Source: an uncultured Prevotellaceae bacterium
GTDB taxonomy: Bacteria > Bacteroidota > Bacteroidia > Bacteroidales > Bacteroidaceae
Length of the DNA: 64,000 nt
Direction: 5' to 3'
NCBI GenBank assembly: GCA_900318775.1
Contig: ONLY01000006.1
Location: forward strand, 1-64,000
Shown here: positions 25,430 to 33,638 of the stretch, one piece after another
How the letters are laid out: every line of letters starts with the position of its first letter
How positions within the stretch are numbered: the first letter of the stretch is position 1
Notes under the pieces: model-generated
The model's input: the letters and a program-made list of their open reading frames with translations, nothing else
The model's database searches: none
Told to the model about the DNA's origin: nothing
Translations under genes and position numbers: made by a program

Positions 25430-28042
25430 ATGATGAAATTAACCTATTGCTTCCTCTCTGCTTTGCTGGCGGGTTTCTGTTTCATGTTGGCTCCCGTGAG
25501 AATTTGTGCACAAAGCTGGAGTGGGTCACCTCAGTTGAATATTCCGGTTTCGCAGCAGGCAAAGCCCTACACCCGTTGGTGGTGGTTAGGTAGTGCCGTT
25601 GATTCGGCTGGACTTGATTATAACTTGACAGCCTATGCCAAAGCGGGGATAGGTGGTGTGGAAATCACACCCATTTATGGCGTCCAAGGCAACGACATGA
25701 ACGACATTCCCTATCTTTCTCCCCGTTGGATGCGTATGCTTGGCTATGTAGAGAACCGGGGTGCCGAATTAGGCATTGAGACCAATATGTCAACCGGCAC
25801 AGGGTGGCCATTTGGCGGGCCTTTGGTCTCCAAAGAGAGTGCTGCAAAGAAGGTGGAGTTCAATGAGCGTCAGGAAGCCACGATGGGCTACACTGGACAA
25901 AAGGTGAAGCGGGCTGCTCCTGGTGGTGAAGGATATGTGATAGACCACTTCGACCATGATGCTGTGGCAAGCTATCTGGAGCGTTTTGATACGGCTTTCG
26001 CTCATCAGAATGTGCCTTTTCCCCACACCCTGTTCAATGATTCCTATGAAGTGTATGGTGCCGATTGGACCCCTCGCCTTTATGACGAGTTCCAGACTCG
26101 TCGTGGTTATGACCTTCGTCCATTCATACAGGTGCTGAACAAGAAGGATTCCCTCCGTACCGATGCAGACCGCCGCATTGTCAGCGACTACCGCGAGACC
26201 TTGGGAGACCTGCTCTTGGCGAACTTTACTTCCCAGTGGACCGATTGGGCACATCGTCATGGCAGCATTACGCGCAATCAGGCGCATGGCAGTCCAGCCA
26301 ATCTGCTGGATGTCTATGCAGCAGTCGATATACCAGAGTGCGAGGGCTTTGGACTCAGTGATTTTGGCATTCGTGGTCTCCGTCGTGACGAGGGTTTCAC
26401 AAAGAAGAACGATTCCGATATCTCCATGCTGAAGTATGCCTCTTCTGCGGCACACATCTCAGGCAAGAGATACACATCCAGCGAGACTTTTACATGGCTC
26501 ACCGAGCATTTCCGTACCTCCCTCTCTCAGTGTAAGCCCGACCTCGACCTCATGTTCCTGTCGGGCGTCAACCATGTATTCTTCCATGGTTCCTGCTATT
26601 CACCCAAAGATGAACCTTGGCCAGGTTGGAGGTTCTACGCCTCTGTGGACATGACACCATACAATCCACAATGGAACGCCATGCCTGCCTTCTGTCAGTA
26701 TATCAGTCGTTGCCAGTCATTCTTGCAGTGGGGAGAGCCAGATAATGATGTGTTGGTCTATCTTCCCTACTACGACATGCTCTACGACCAGCCAGGAACT
26801 GTAGCCCTCTTCGACATCCATTCGATGGAGAAACGAGCTCCCAAGTTCATTGAGACGGTGCAGACCATTATCAAGGCTGGCTACGATGTGGACTATGTGT
26901 CCGACCGCTTCCTGATGCAGGACAGTGTGACACGCCGTTATGCCACCATCATCGTGCCCGATGTGCGCTTCATGCCCTTAGCCACCTTGCAGCGCCTTGT
27001 GCAGATTGCTGAGCAGGGTGGGCAGATTATGTTTGTCAAGTCCTTCCCTCAGTCCGTGCCGGGCTATGGCAAGGCCAAGGAGCAAAAGGCTTTTGTAGCG
27101 TTGCTGAAACAATTGCAGAAGAAAGTCTCTTTCCATCCTGAACAAGCCATGTACACTACATGGGGGCAGGGTGGCATTGTTACCTCGCCTACCTATAGTG
27201 ATGGGCTGCAGTTCAGCAAGGCGCGTATGGAACCCATGCGCGTGCAGCAGGGATTGAGCTGCATCCGTCGCAGCAATCCTGATGGCTACCACTATTTTGT
27301 ATCCAATCTTCAAGGCAAAGACATTAATACCTTTGTGGAGCTTGGTGTGAAAGCTCGTGCAGTCCTCTTCTACAATCCCATGACCGGTGTCATAGACCAG
27401 GCTCAGCTCGACGATATGGGACGGGTAAAGATGCAGTTGAAGAGCGGTGAAAGCATCATCCTGCGCACTTACACCCAGCCTTTGGCAGAACAAGTGCCTC
27501 CTCATAAATACTATAATGCACTTGAATACCGAGCCACATCCCTCAAGGGGTGGACACTCTCTTTCAAGGAATCTGCGCCTGTCCGCATAGAGAAGACCTG
27601 TACATTCGAGGGTTCGCCCCAGTCCTGGACTTCGCTTGGCGATACTCTCCTCAACGCCACCATGGCGACAGGAGTTTATCAGACCTCTTTCACGATGCCC
27701 AAGATGCCGTCCAATGCAGCTTACATTCTTGACCTTGGCGATGTGCGCGAATCAGCTCATGTCCTTGTCAATGGAAAAGATGCAGGCCTCCTTTTTGCGG
27801 TGCCCTTCCGAGTGGATGTAACCCCTTATCTGCATGAAGGCGCCAACACCCTCACCATTGAAGTGACCAACCTGCCAGCCAACCGCATTGCCGAGATGGA
27901 CCGGAAAGGCATCGAGTGGCGCAAGTTCAAAGAAATCAATGTGGTCGACCTTAATTATAAGACCAACCGTTATGGTGCGTGGAAACCGGTGCCATCAGGC
28001 TTGAATAGCGACGTGAAACTGATTCCATGCACGGTGGAGTGA
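25430..28042 (+). CDS. GH106-type glycoside hydrolase (alpha-L-rhamnosidase-like)
   Basis: 870-aa secreted enzyme, signal peptide MMKLTYCFLSALLAGFCFML to about residue 28. The N-terminal region has KPYTRWWWLGSAVD, GIGGVEITPIYGV and NMSTGTGWPFGGPLV, which mark the GH106/glycosyl hydrolase family 106 barrel; a candidate catalytic glutamate is E352 in SSETFTW, close to GVNHVFFHGSCYSP. The C-terminal 150 residues form a galactose-binding-like jelly roll (ESAHVLVNGKDAGLL). It is shorter than many GH106 enzymes of about 1,100 residues. Likely removes rhamnose from plant or bacterial glycans in the periplasm or on the surface. The frame extends upstream to 25154 but that part overlaps the divergent UpxY gene and its promoter. 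Confidence 0.82.
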   Translation: MMKLTYCFLSALLAGFCFMLAPVRICAQSWSGSPQLNIPVSQQAKPYTRWWWLGSAVDSAGLDYNLTAYAKAGIGGVEITPIYGVQGNDMNDIPYLSPRWMRMLGYVENRGAELGIETNMSTGTGWPFGGPLVSKESAAKKVEFNERQEATMGYTGQKVKRAAPGGEGYVIDHFDHDAVASYLERFDTAFAHQNVPFPHTLFNDSYEVYGADWTPRLYDEFQTRRGYDLRPFIQVLNKKDSLRTDADRRIVSDYRETLGDLLLANFTSQWTDWAHRHGSITRNQAHGSPANLLDVYAAVDIPECEGFGLSDFGIRGLRRDEGFTKKNDSDISMLKYASSAAHISGKRYTSSETFTWLTEHFRTSLSQCKPDLDLMFLSGVNHVFFHGSCYSPKDEPWPGWRFYASVDMTPYNPQWNAMPAFCQYISRCQSFLQWGEPDNDVLVYLPYYDMLYDQPGTVALFDIHSMEKRAPKFIETVQTIIKAGYDVDYVSDRFLMQDSVTRRYATIIVPDVRFMPLATLQRLVQIAEQGGQIMFVKSFPQSVPGYGKAKEQKAFVALLKQLQKKVSFHPEQAMYTTWGQGGIVTSPTYSDGLQFSKARMEPMRVQQGLSCIRRSNPDGYHYFVSNLQGKDINTFVELGVKARAVLFYNPMTGVIDQAQLDDMGRVKMQLKSGESIILRTYTQPLAEQVPPHKYYNALEYRATSLKGWTLSFKESAPVRIEKTCTFEGSPQSWTSLGDTLLNATMATGVYQTSFTMPKMPSNAAYILDLGDVRESAHVLVNGKDAGLLFAVPFRVDVTPYLHEGANTLTIEVTNLPANRIAEMDRKGIEWRKFKEINVVDLNYKTNRYGAWKPVPSGLNSDVKLIPCTVE

Positions 28043-28077
28043 TTCCACACTAGATTGATCCGTTTAACACAGACACG

Positions 28078-29001
28078 ATGTATAAAGGAGAATTGATATC
28101 ACTATTGGTGACCCTCCTCTGGACGGTCACGGCTATGGCTGCGGAAGTGGCAAGCAAGCGCCTGTCACCTTTGGGACTGAACGTCATCCGTATGCTCTTA
28201 TCATTAATATTGCTGGGAATCCTTATGTGGGTGGTGTGCGGTCAGCCGCTGCCGCAAGATGCTGATGCCGAGACCTGGCTCTGGCTTTCGCTCTCAGGCT
28301 TTGTGGGCTATGTGCTGGGCGATTACTGCCTCTTCAACTCCTACCTGCTCATAGGCAGCCGTTTCGGACAGCTCTTCATGACGCTGGCCCCCGCATCAGC
28401 AGCCCTGTTTGGCTTCATCCTGCTGGGTGAACACATGTCTTTGCTTGCCATTCTGGGCATGCTCATCACCATGTTTGGCATTGGTATGAGTGTGCTTTCA
28501 AAAGGAGGAGAACAGCATAAGTTGGGCCTTAAACTGCCTCTCAAAGGAGTCCTCTTCGGTATTGGCGCAGGGCTTGGGCAAGGCATTGGATTAGTGCTTA
28601 GCAAGGTGGGCATGACTCACTATGAAACGCTCATCACCACACCAGAGGCGCTTGACATCATGCCCTTCTCCAGCACCTTCATCCGTGCCGTGACGGGATT
28701 CGTTGGCTTTTCCCTCGTCATGTTCTTCACTGGAAAAGCCCGTAAGGTTTATGCTGTTACCCACGATCGTCGAGGCATGACCTTCGCTCTCATCGCCACC
28801 CTTACAGGACCCTTCCTGGGTGTCAGCCTCTCGCTCATGGCCACGCTCTACACCTCCACTGGTATTGCTCAGACCATCATGGCCATGACCCCCATCTTTA
28901 TTCTGCTGCCATCTTGGTATTTCTTCAAGCAGAAAGTCACGCCGCTTGAAATCCTTGGTGCCATTATTAGTGTGGGAGGAGTCGCTCTGTTCTTTGTGTA
29001 G
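28078..29001 (+). CDS. EamA-family (DMT) transporter
   Basis: 307-aa inner-membrane protein with ten hydrophobic segments in two EamA halves (residues about 4-142 and 156-306). The signatures LSGFVGYVLGDYCLFNSYLLIG and the C-terminal ILGAIISVGGVALFFV are typical of drug/metabolite transporters. Substrate unknown. It starts 36 bases after the glycosidase and may be co-transcribed with it. Confidence 0.85.
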   Translation: MYKGELISLLVTLLWTVTAMAAEVASKRLSPLGLNVIRMLLSLILLGILMWVVCGQPLPQDADAETWLWLSLSGFVGYVLGDYCLFNSYLLIGSRFGQLFMTLAPASAALFGFILLGEHMSLLAILGMLITMFGIGMSVLSKGGEQHKLGLKLPLKGVLFGIGAGLGQGIGLVLSKVGMTHYETLITTPEALDIMPFSSTFIRAVTGFVGFSLVMFFTGKARKVYAVTHDRRGMTFALIATLTGPFLGVSLSLMATLYTSTGIAQTIMAMTPIFILLPSWYFFKQKVTPLEILGAIISVGGVALFFV

Positions 29002-29068
29002 GTAATAGGGGAAGCGTAAAAGCGAAAAGCCTCCCAATCCTTTTGCTTCAGGGAAACAAGCTGCTGAG

Positions 29069-29986
29069 TTATAGCAGCCAAGTGACCAGCAACGGGATGG
29101 ATAGCATGGACAGCAGGGTCGTGATGAACGTCACTTCGGTGATGAGCGTCGTGTCCTTGCCGTGACGCAAGCAAAGAATTGTGCCGTAAGTGGCCACAGG
29201 CATGGCAATGACCACCGTGTTGATGCCCACCACAAAAGAAGAAAACCATCCTGTTACATGAAAGAGAAAATGAATGAAGATGGGCAGCACCGCCAATCGT
29301 AAGAGCGCGGTGACATACACCGTACCATTGCCCAGCAGCGAACGCAGAGGCAGGTTCGACATTGATGAACCAATGATGAGCAAGGCCGCAGGTACCGTGA
29401 TATTGCCAATCATCGTCAGCGGTTGGCTAATCCATGCGGGGATATCTTTGATTTCCAAGGCTACGATGAGCATGGTCAGATATGCAGAAAGCATCGGAGT
29501 GCTGTAGAGCACCTTCTTCTTGAATTTGGGACCCTGCACCTCGTTCTTGCCCGTGATGAGCATGGTGCCTACGGTGAAGACCGTAAAGGTGTTCACCACA
29601 TTCAGTACAGCCGCATAAAACACCGCTTCATGCCCAAAGATTGAAGCCACGATGGGGTATCCCATGAACCCCACGTTGCCAAACATCAAGGCGAAGCCCA
29701 CCGCGCCCTCGTCATCCCTCTTCTTGGTCAGAAAGCGTGGCAGCAGGAGTGCTGCAGCTGTCAGCAGCACATACGTAAGGGCACTGATGCCCAGTAAAGG
29801 TAAGATATAGTGCCGGTCGGGCAGTTCGCCCGTCATGGCAGAGGAGAGAATCAAAGCAGGGCAAGTGATGTCAATCACAATCTTCGACAGTTTCTTGTCG
29901 AACGTCCCGCCCATATATCCCAGTTTGCCCGCGATGTATCCCACCACAACAATGGCAAACAGCATCAGCATGACCTGTCCAATCAT
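29069..29986 (-). CDS. AEC-family permease (auxin efflux carrier type)
   Basis: 305-aa membrane protein with about ten segments, of the AEC family: MIGQVMLMLFAIVVVGYIAGKLG at the N-terminus, a central charged loop, and C-terminal MPVATYGTILCLRHGKD followed by TLLSMLSIPLL. Bacterial members export or import small organic acids. No substrate clue in the neighbours; convergent with the EamA gene across 67 bases. Confidence 0.85.
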   Translation of the reverse strand: MIGQVMLMLFAIVVVGYIAGKLGYMGGTFDKKLSKIVIDITCPALILSSAMTGELPDRHYILPLLGISALTYVLLTAAALLLPRFLTKKRDDEGAVGFALMFGNVGFMGYPIVASIFGHEAVFYAAVLNVVNTFTVFTVGTMLITGKNEVQGPKFKKKVLYSTPMLSAYLTMLIVALEIKDIPAWISQPLTMIGNITVPAALLIIGSSMSNLPLRSLLGNGTVYVTALLRLAVLPIFIHFLFHVTGWFSSFVVGINTVVIAMPVATYGTILCLRHGKDTTLITEVTFITTLLSMLSIPLLVTWLL

Positions 29987-30053
29987 ATGTTTCCTCCAAT
30001 ATAACTCTGTCTTTGGAGCACGTTGGTGTTCACTCTGTTTCTCAAAACGAAAG

Positions 30054-30257
30054 TCATTGAATAATACCTCTCCTAATCAGTTCGGGGATAATCGAACGAG
30101 CCTCACGGTCTGTGTGACGAGCTCCATGCGCGATTCTGTATGCTCTGTCTGGCGTACAGCCGCAGATCTCGGCAATCTCCTCATACACACGGCTCTTATG
30201 GGAACGCTTGTATGGATGGACCCACAATAGAAAGCGTTGCTGTAAGTTCTTTTTCAT
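30054..30257 (-). CDS. Small conserved-looking protein, helix-turn-helix-like
   Basis: 67-aa basic protein that I do not recognise by name. It reads like a coding gene: good codon use, ATG at 30257, a perfect -7 box (TAACTTTG, minus, 30342-30335) about 75 bases upstream. The middle, VYEEIAEICGCTPDRAYRIAHG, resembles a short helix-turn-helix, so DNA or RNA binding is possible. It stands alone between the permease (67 bases downstream) and an AT-rich gap of 250 bases. Confidence 0.6.
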   Translation of the reverse strand: MKKNLQQRFLLWVHPYKRSHKSRVYEEIAEICGCTPDRAYRIAHGARHTDREARSIIPELIRRGIIQ

Positions 30258-30334
30258 GAGTGTAGTTAGAAATAGTTTGTGTTTGTAATGCCTTCTAATA
30301 AAACCAACTCACATTCTTCCCTTCAGAATCGCTG

Positions 30335-30342
30335 CAAAGTTA
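30335..30342 (-). promoter_or_regulatory. -7 box for the small gene at 30054-30257
   Basis: Minus-strand TAACTTTG followed by GCAGCG, a perfect TAnnTTTG match. No clear -33 TTTG at the right spacing. The rest of the gap 30258-30507 is AT-rich and shows nothing else I can name. Confidence 0.55.
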
Positions 30343-30507
30343 CATATTATTTTTAAGTTCATAATCTTTTGTAAGAATATTATTTTTGAGGGATGCTATT
30401 TTTCTATCGCAAACGACGTTATTATTCGTATAATGGTAAGTACGTATGTGAAACGTAAACGTTGAGTGTAGGAGACCAGCCTTCACCTCAATAGCACCTC
30501 TCACCTT

Positions 30508-31674
30508 TCACTTGCCTTGGGTTTTGGCCAACCGTTCATATCGGTGGCAGAAGATGACGTAGCAGATGATGCCGCCAGCAGCCATCAGGAAGCCAGGCAA
30601 AGCCGTGTAATTGTACGTCTGTCCCGCTGTCAAGGGGATGCCGCCAAGGTAGGCGCCAATGGCATTGCCAAGGTTGAATGCCAGTTGCACCATGCATCCC
30701 GCCAGCAAGTCTCCGCCTTTGCTGAAGCGGAGCAGCAGCAGTTGCTGTGGAGCGCTCACGCCAAATAGGCAGAAAGTGGTGATGAACATGAGTGCCACGC
30801 TAATCCACGCGATATGGCTGAGGAAGAAGATGCCGAGAAGACTGCAGAACATGATGATTTCCAAAAGCTTTCCCGTATGGCCTGGTCCCATCTTGTCGCT
30901 CAGTGTGCCACCAGTCATGTTGCCCACCACCATGCCTGCACCTGCAATGACCGACATGGCAGGCAGAAGTGCCGCTGCGATGCCCGAGTAGTCGGTGAGC
31001 AGTGGTGCATAATAGCTGAAGTAGCAGAACACGCCGCCGTTTCCCAGCAGGGTGGCCCCAATCATGAGCCAGGGTGCCAGCGATTTCAGGAAACGGAACT
31101 GTCCCTTGATGCCAATGTCGGGGATGGCCTCCATCGTGGGGATGAAGCGGCAGATGAATAGCAGGGTGACTAATCCCCAAATGGAACTGAAACCGAAGAT
31201 ATAGCGCCACGATGCCACTTGGCAGATGAACGTGCCGAACGGGATGCCGATGAGGTTTGCCACCGTCATGCCCGAGCACATGATGGCCACCGCCGTTGCT
31301 GCCTTCCGCCCTCCTGCCAGCCGGTCTGCTATGATGCTGCCCACACCGAAATAAGCGCCATGAGGCAGACCCGCTACGAATCGCATGGCAAGCATTGAAT
31401 AATACTCTGGGCAGAATGTCATGGCCACCGATGCAGCGATGTACACGCACATCAGGGTGATGGCAATCCGTTTTAGCGGCCATGTGCGCATAAACGCCAC
31501 CATCATGGGTGCGCCTACGCATACGCCCAGCGCATAACTGGAAATCAAGTGTCCGGCTTCCGAGATGCTCACTCCGAAGTCGGCAGCCATAAAGGGCAGG
31601 ATGCCCATCATTACATATTCTGTGACCCCCAGCCCAAACGTGCCGAAGGCGAGTGTCATTAATGCTTTCTTCAT
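30508..31674 (-). CDS. MFS transporter (AraJ/sugar or drug efflux type)
   Basis: 388-aa major facilitator protein with twelve membrane segments. It opens MKKALMTLAFGTFGLGVTEY, characteristic of the DHA1/AraJ group; the segment FVAGLPHGAYFGVGSIIADR and the loop DKMGPGHTGK fit. Substrate unknown. The sequence after its stop (AAGGTGAGAGGTG ... GAGGTGAAGG) resembles a simple repeat. The 179 bases upstream hold a family II repeat at 31830-31852 next to the LytTR gene. Confidence 0.85.
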   Translation of the reverse strand: MKKALMTLAFGTFGLGVTEYVMMGILPFMAADFGVSISEAGHLISSYALGVCVGAPMMVAFMRTWPLKRIAITLMCVYIAASVAMTFCPEYYSMLAMRFVAGLPHGAYFGVGSIIADRLAGGRKAATAVAIMCSGMTVANLIGIPFGTFICQVASWRYIFGFSSIWGLVTLLFICRFIPTMEAIPDIGIKGQFRFLKSLAPWLMIGATLLGNGGVFCYFSYYAPLLTDYSGIAAALLPAMSVIAGAGMVVGNMTGGTLSDKMGPGHTGKLLEIIMFCSLLGIFFLSHIAWISVALMFITTFCLFGVSAPQQLLLLRFSKGGDLLAGCMVQLAFNLGNAIGAYLGGIPLTAGQTYNYTALPGFLMAAGGIICYVIFCHRYERLAKTQGK

Positions 31675-31829
31675 ACTGTTTCTTTGGTTGAAAGTTTGCT
31701 TTGCTGAAGTTTGGACACGACCTTTTCCAATTGAAAAATGAGAATTAGAGCTTGACTCCGCCCTCGCTGCTACAAATGTTGACAGTTAGGCTCATGCAAT
31801 GCGTGCTAATTGACAAACCATCCGTCTGG

Positions 31830-31852
31830 CCAATTATCAATTGTCAATTATC
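31830..31852. repeat. Family II AATTG repeat at the LytTR stop codon
   Basis: CAATTATCAATTGTCAATTA lies one base past the stop of the LytTR gene; read on the gene strand it is TAATTGACAATTGATAATTG. Related copies: 57717-57756, 61823-61845 and, in frame, 62186-62222. Confidence 0.8.
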
Positions 31853-31853
31853 C

Positions 31854-32624
31854 TCAAGAGTCCAACCACTTCTTCACGGCAGCCACCTTGTCGCGGCTGA
31901 TGATGATATCGGTGTGAGGGTAGTCTTTCAGGTGGATACGCATCTTGCCGAGGAAGAAGGTGGAGAGTTTCTCGATGGCAGAGGCATTGACGATAAACTG
32001 GCGGTTGGCGCGGATGAAACGCGCCGGATCTAGCTGGTTTTCCAGCTCGTCGAGGGTGGTGTTGAGCGTATGGGTCTTGCCCGTTGTGGTGTATAGATGC
32101 ACCACGCCATCTTTGATGCCAATGTGGCTCACCTCGTTGGTCGGCACCACCATGAACGTGTCCCGGTAGCTAATCAGGAAGCGCTCGCGGTAGCGAATGC
32201 TCTGGCTCTTCACCGATGCCAGCAGTTGCGCGATGGCATCAGTGGAAGATGGCAGGCGACCGTTGATTGTTGACCGTTGCCCTTCAACCTTCACCAGCGC
32301 AGCTTTCAGCTCCTCTGCATCGATGGGTTTCAGCAGATAGTCGATGCTGTTGAACTTGAAAGCTTGAATGGCGTACTCGTCGTAGGCGGTTGTGAAGATG
32401 ATAGGGAGGGAAGAGGGAACCGTTCTCAGACTCTCGAAACTCAATCCGTCGCCCAGTTGGATGTCCGACAGAATCAGGTCCACATCGCCTTTGGACTGTT
32501 CCGTGAAGAACGCCCTCACCTCGGCATTGCTGGTGGCAATGCCTGCCAGTTCATGCTCGCCCTCAATCATTCGCTTCAGGCGGTCCGCACTGCTTTGTTC
32601 GTCTTCAATAATCAGAATCTTCAT
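31854..32624 (-). CDS. LytTR-family response regulator
   Basis: 256-aa two-component regulator. Receiver domain residues 1-120: IIEDEQ, phospho-acceptor D54 in LILSDIQLGDG, K in YLLKPIDAEEL. C-terminal LytTR DNA-binding domain from about residue 150 (RERFLISYRDTFMVVP to RFIRANRQFIVNASAI). The linker (EGQRSTINGRLPSS) is encoded by DNA resembling a family II-like repeat. It overlaps the sensor kinase gene by ATGA, so the pair is co-translated. Targets probably include the neighbouring barrel gene, by position only. Confidence 0.9.
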   Translation of the reverse strand: MKILIIEDEQSSADRLKRMIEGEHELAGIATSNAEVRAFFTEQSKGDVDLILSDIQLGDGLSFESLRTVPSSLPIIFTTAYDEYAIQAFKFNSIDYLLKPIDAEELKAALVKVEGQRSTINGRLPSSTDAIAQLLASVKSQSIRYRERFLISYRDTFMVVPTNEVSHIGIKDGVVHLYTTTGKTHTLNTTLDELENQLDPARFIRANRQFIVNASAIEKLSTFFLGKMRIHLKDYPHTDIIISRDKVAAVKKWLDS

Positions 32625-33418
32625 CGGTTCGTAGAAATGAGTGGAATGGTGACGCTGTAGTTCTCTGGAGTGTTACTGATGACCACCTTCTTTCGGGTCA
32701 GCAACCGGTAGCGCTCCACGATGTTGTGGTGTCCCATGTGGGTAGAGTCCGTCGAAGCCACCAGCTGTTTGTGGTTGCTGACGGTGATGCGTTTCTTGTC
32801 CGTTGTGATGCTGATAATGAGCGGATGGCTCTGCGTGTGCTCATTATGCTTAATGGCATTCTCTATCAGCATCTGCAGGGCGGCAGGCGGCAGTCCTCCC
32901 TTCCGTTGGGTCACATCGGGCGCAATCCGCACCTGCACGCTCTCACCGAATCGTTGCTGCAGCAAGGCGAGATACTTGTCGAGAAACGCCAATTCCTCTT
33001 GAAGCGTCACCGTCTCGTGGTCGAGGTGCGACAGCGTGTATCGGTACACTTTCGAGAGGTTCATCAGATATGCCGATGCACGTTTGGAGTCCACCTCAAT
33101 CAAGTCGGCAAGGATGCTGAAGTTGTTGAACACAAAGTGTGGGCTCAACTGGTTCTCCAGCGCTTGCAGGCGGAAGCGGTCTCGTTCCCTCTCTGTCTTT
33201 CCGCGTGAGTGCCAGTAGTAGAGTGTCACCACCGCTGAGAACAGACAGCAAGCAGAGTAGTCCACCAGCACCATCCACGAGTTCCAGGGCCAGCCATATT
33301 TCCATGCTTCCCTGAAACCTTCGTCCGTCAGCAGCCACATGGCGTAGTAGAACAGCAGGCCTATTACCGCTGTTCCCATCACCAGGAGTACTCCGTGTAT
33401 GATTCGTTTCGCTTTCAT
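32621..33418 (-). CDS. LytS-like sensor histidine kinase
   Basis: 265-aa kinase with two membrane segments (residues 8-31 and 47-68), no separate sensing domain, a His_kinase domain with phospho-accepting H94 in LSPHFVFNNFS, and an HATPase domain (ALQMLIENAIKHNEH). A short coiled linker (KTERERDRFRLQALENQ) precedes H94. Such kinases pair with LytTR regulators, here the overlapping next gene. A -7 box at 33434-33427 lies so near the ATG that the transcript would have almost no leader. Confidence 0.9.
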   Translation of the reverse strand: MKAKRIIHGVLLVMGTAVIGLLFYYAMWLLTDEGFREAWKYGWPWNSWMVLVDYSACCLFSAVVTLYYWHSRGKTERERDRFRLQALENQLSPHFVFNNFSILADLIEVDSKRASAYLMNLSKVYRYTLSHLDHETVTLQEELAFLDKYLALLQQRFGESVQVRIAPDVTQRKGGLPPAALQMLIENAIKHNEHTQSHPLIISITTDKKRITVSNHKQLVASTDSTHMGHHNIVERYRLLTRKKVVISNTPENYSVTIPLISTNR

Positions 33419-33426
33419 CTTGGGTG

Positions 33427-33434
33427 CAAAGATA
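33427..33434 (-). promoter_or_regulatory. -7 box of the kinase/regulator operon
   Basis: Minus-strand TATCTTTG followed by GCACCC. The predicted start of transcription falls within a few bases of the ATG at 33418, suggesting a leaderless or nearly leaderless mRNA. No good -33 TTTG at 19-21 bases; a TTTTTTG run lies slightly further upstream. Confidence 0.55.
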
Positions 33435-33576
33435 CAAACTATTGTTTAAAGTACCTTGCAAAAAAGCGTGTGAAACGGAATAAATGAAGGTTCAACTGAC
33501 ACTCCCTTTCATTCGTTCGGCCAGACAGAGAACTGCCTGGCCGCCGCTGATGAGGTTCGTTGCTGAATTATAAAGA

Positions 33577-33615
33577 ATCCCTCGCTCTCCCAGTTGAGGG
33601 TGGCGAGGGAATGGG
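33577..33615 (-). terminator. Terminator of the barrel gene
   Basis: On the minus strand, ATTCCCTCGC pairs with GCGAGGGAT around an 18-base loop, followed by TCTTTATAATT. It lies 24 bases after the barrel stop codon. Confidence 0.6.
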
Positions 33616-33638
33616 GATGTGAAAGGTGGAAGGTGATT

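Noticed and set aside
30480-30510. AAGGTGA-type simple repeat after the MFS stop as a fourth repeat family
   Set aside because: A loosely similar pattern after the barrel stop (33617-33640) is suggestive, but too short and degenerate to claim.
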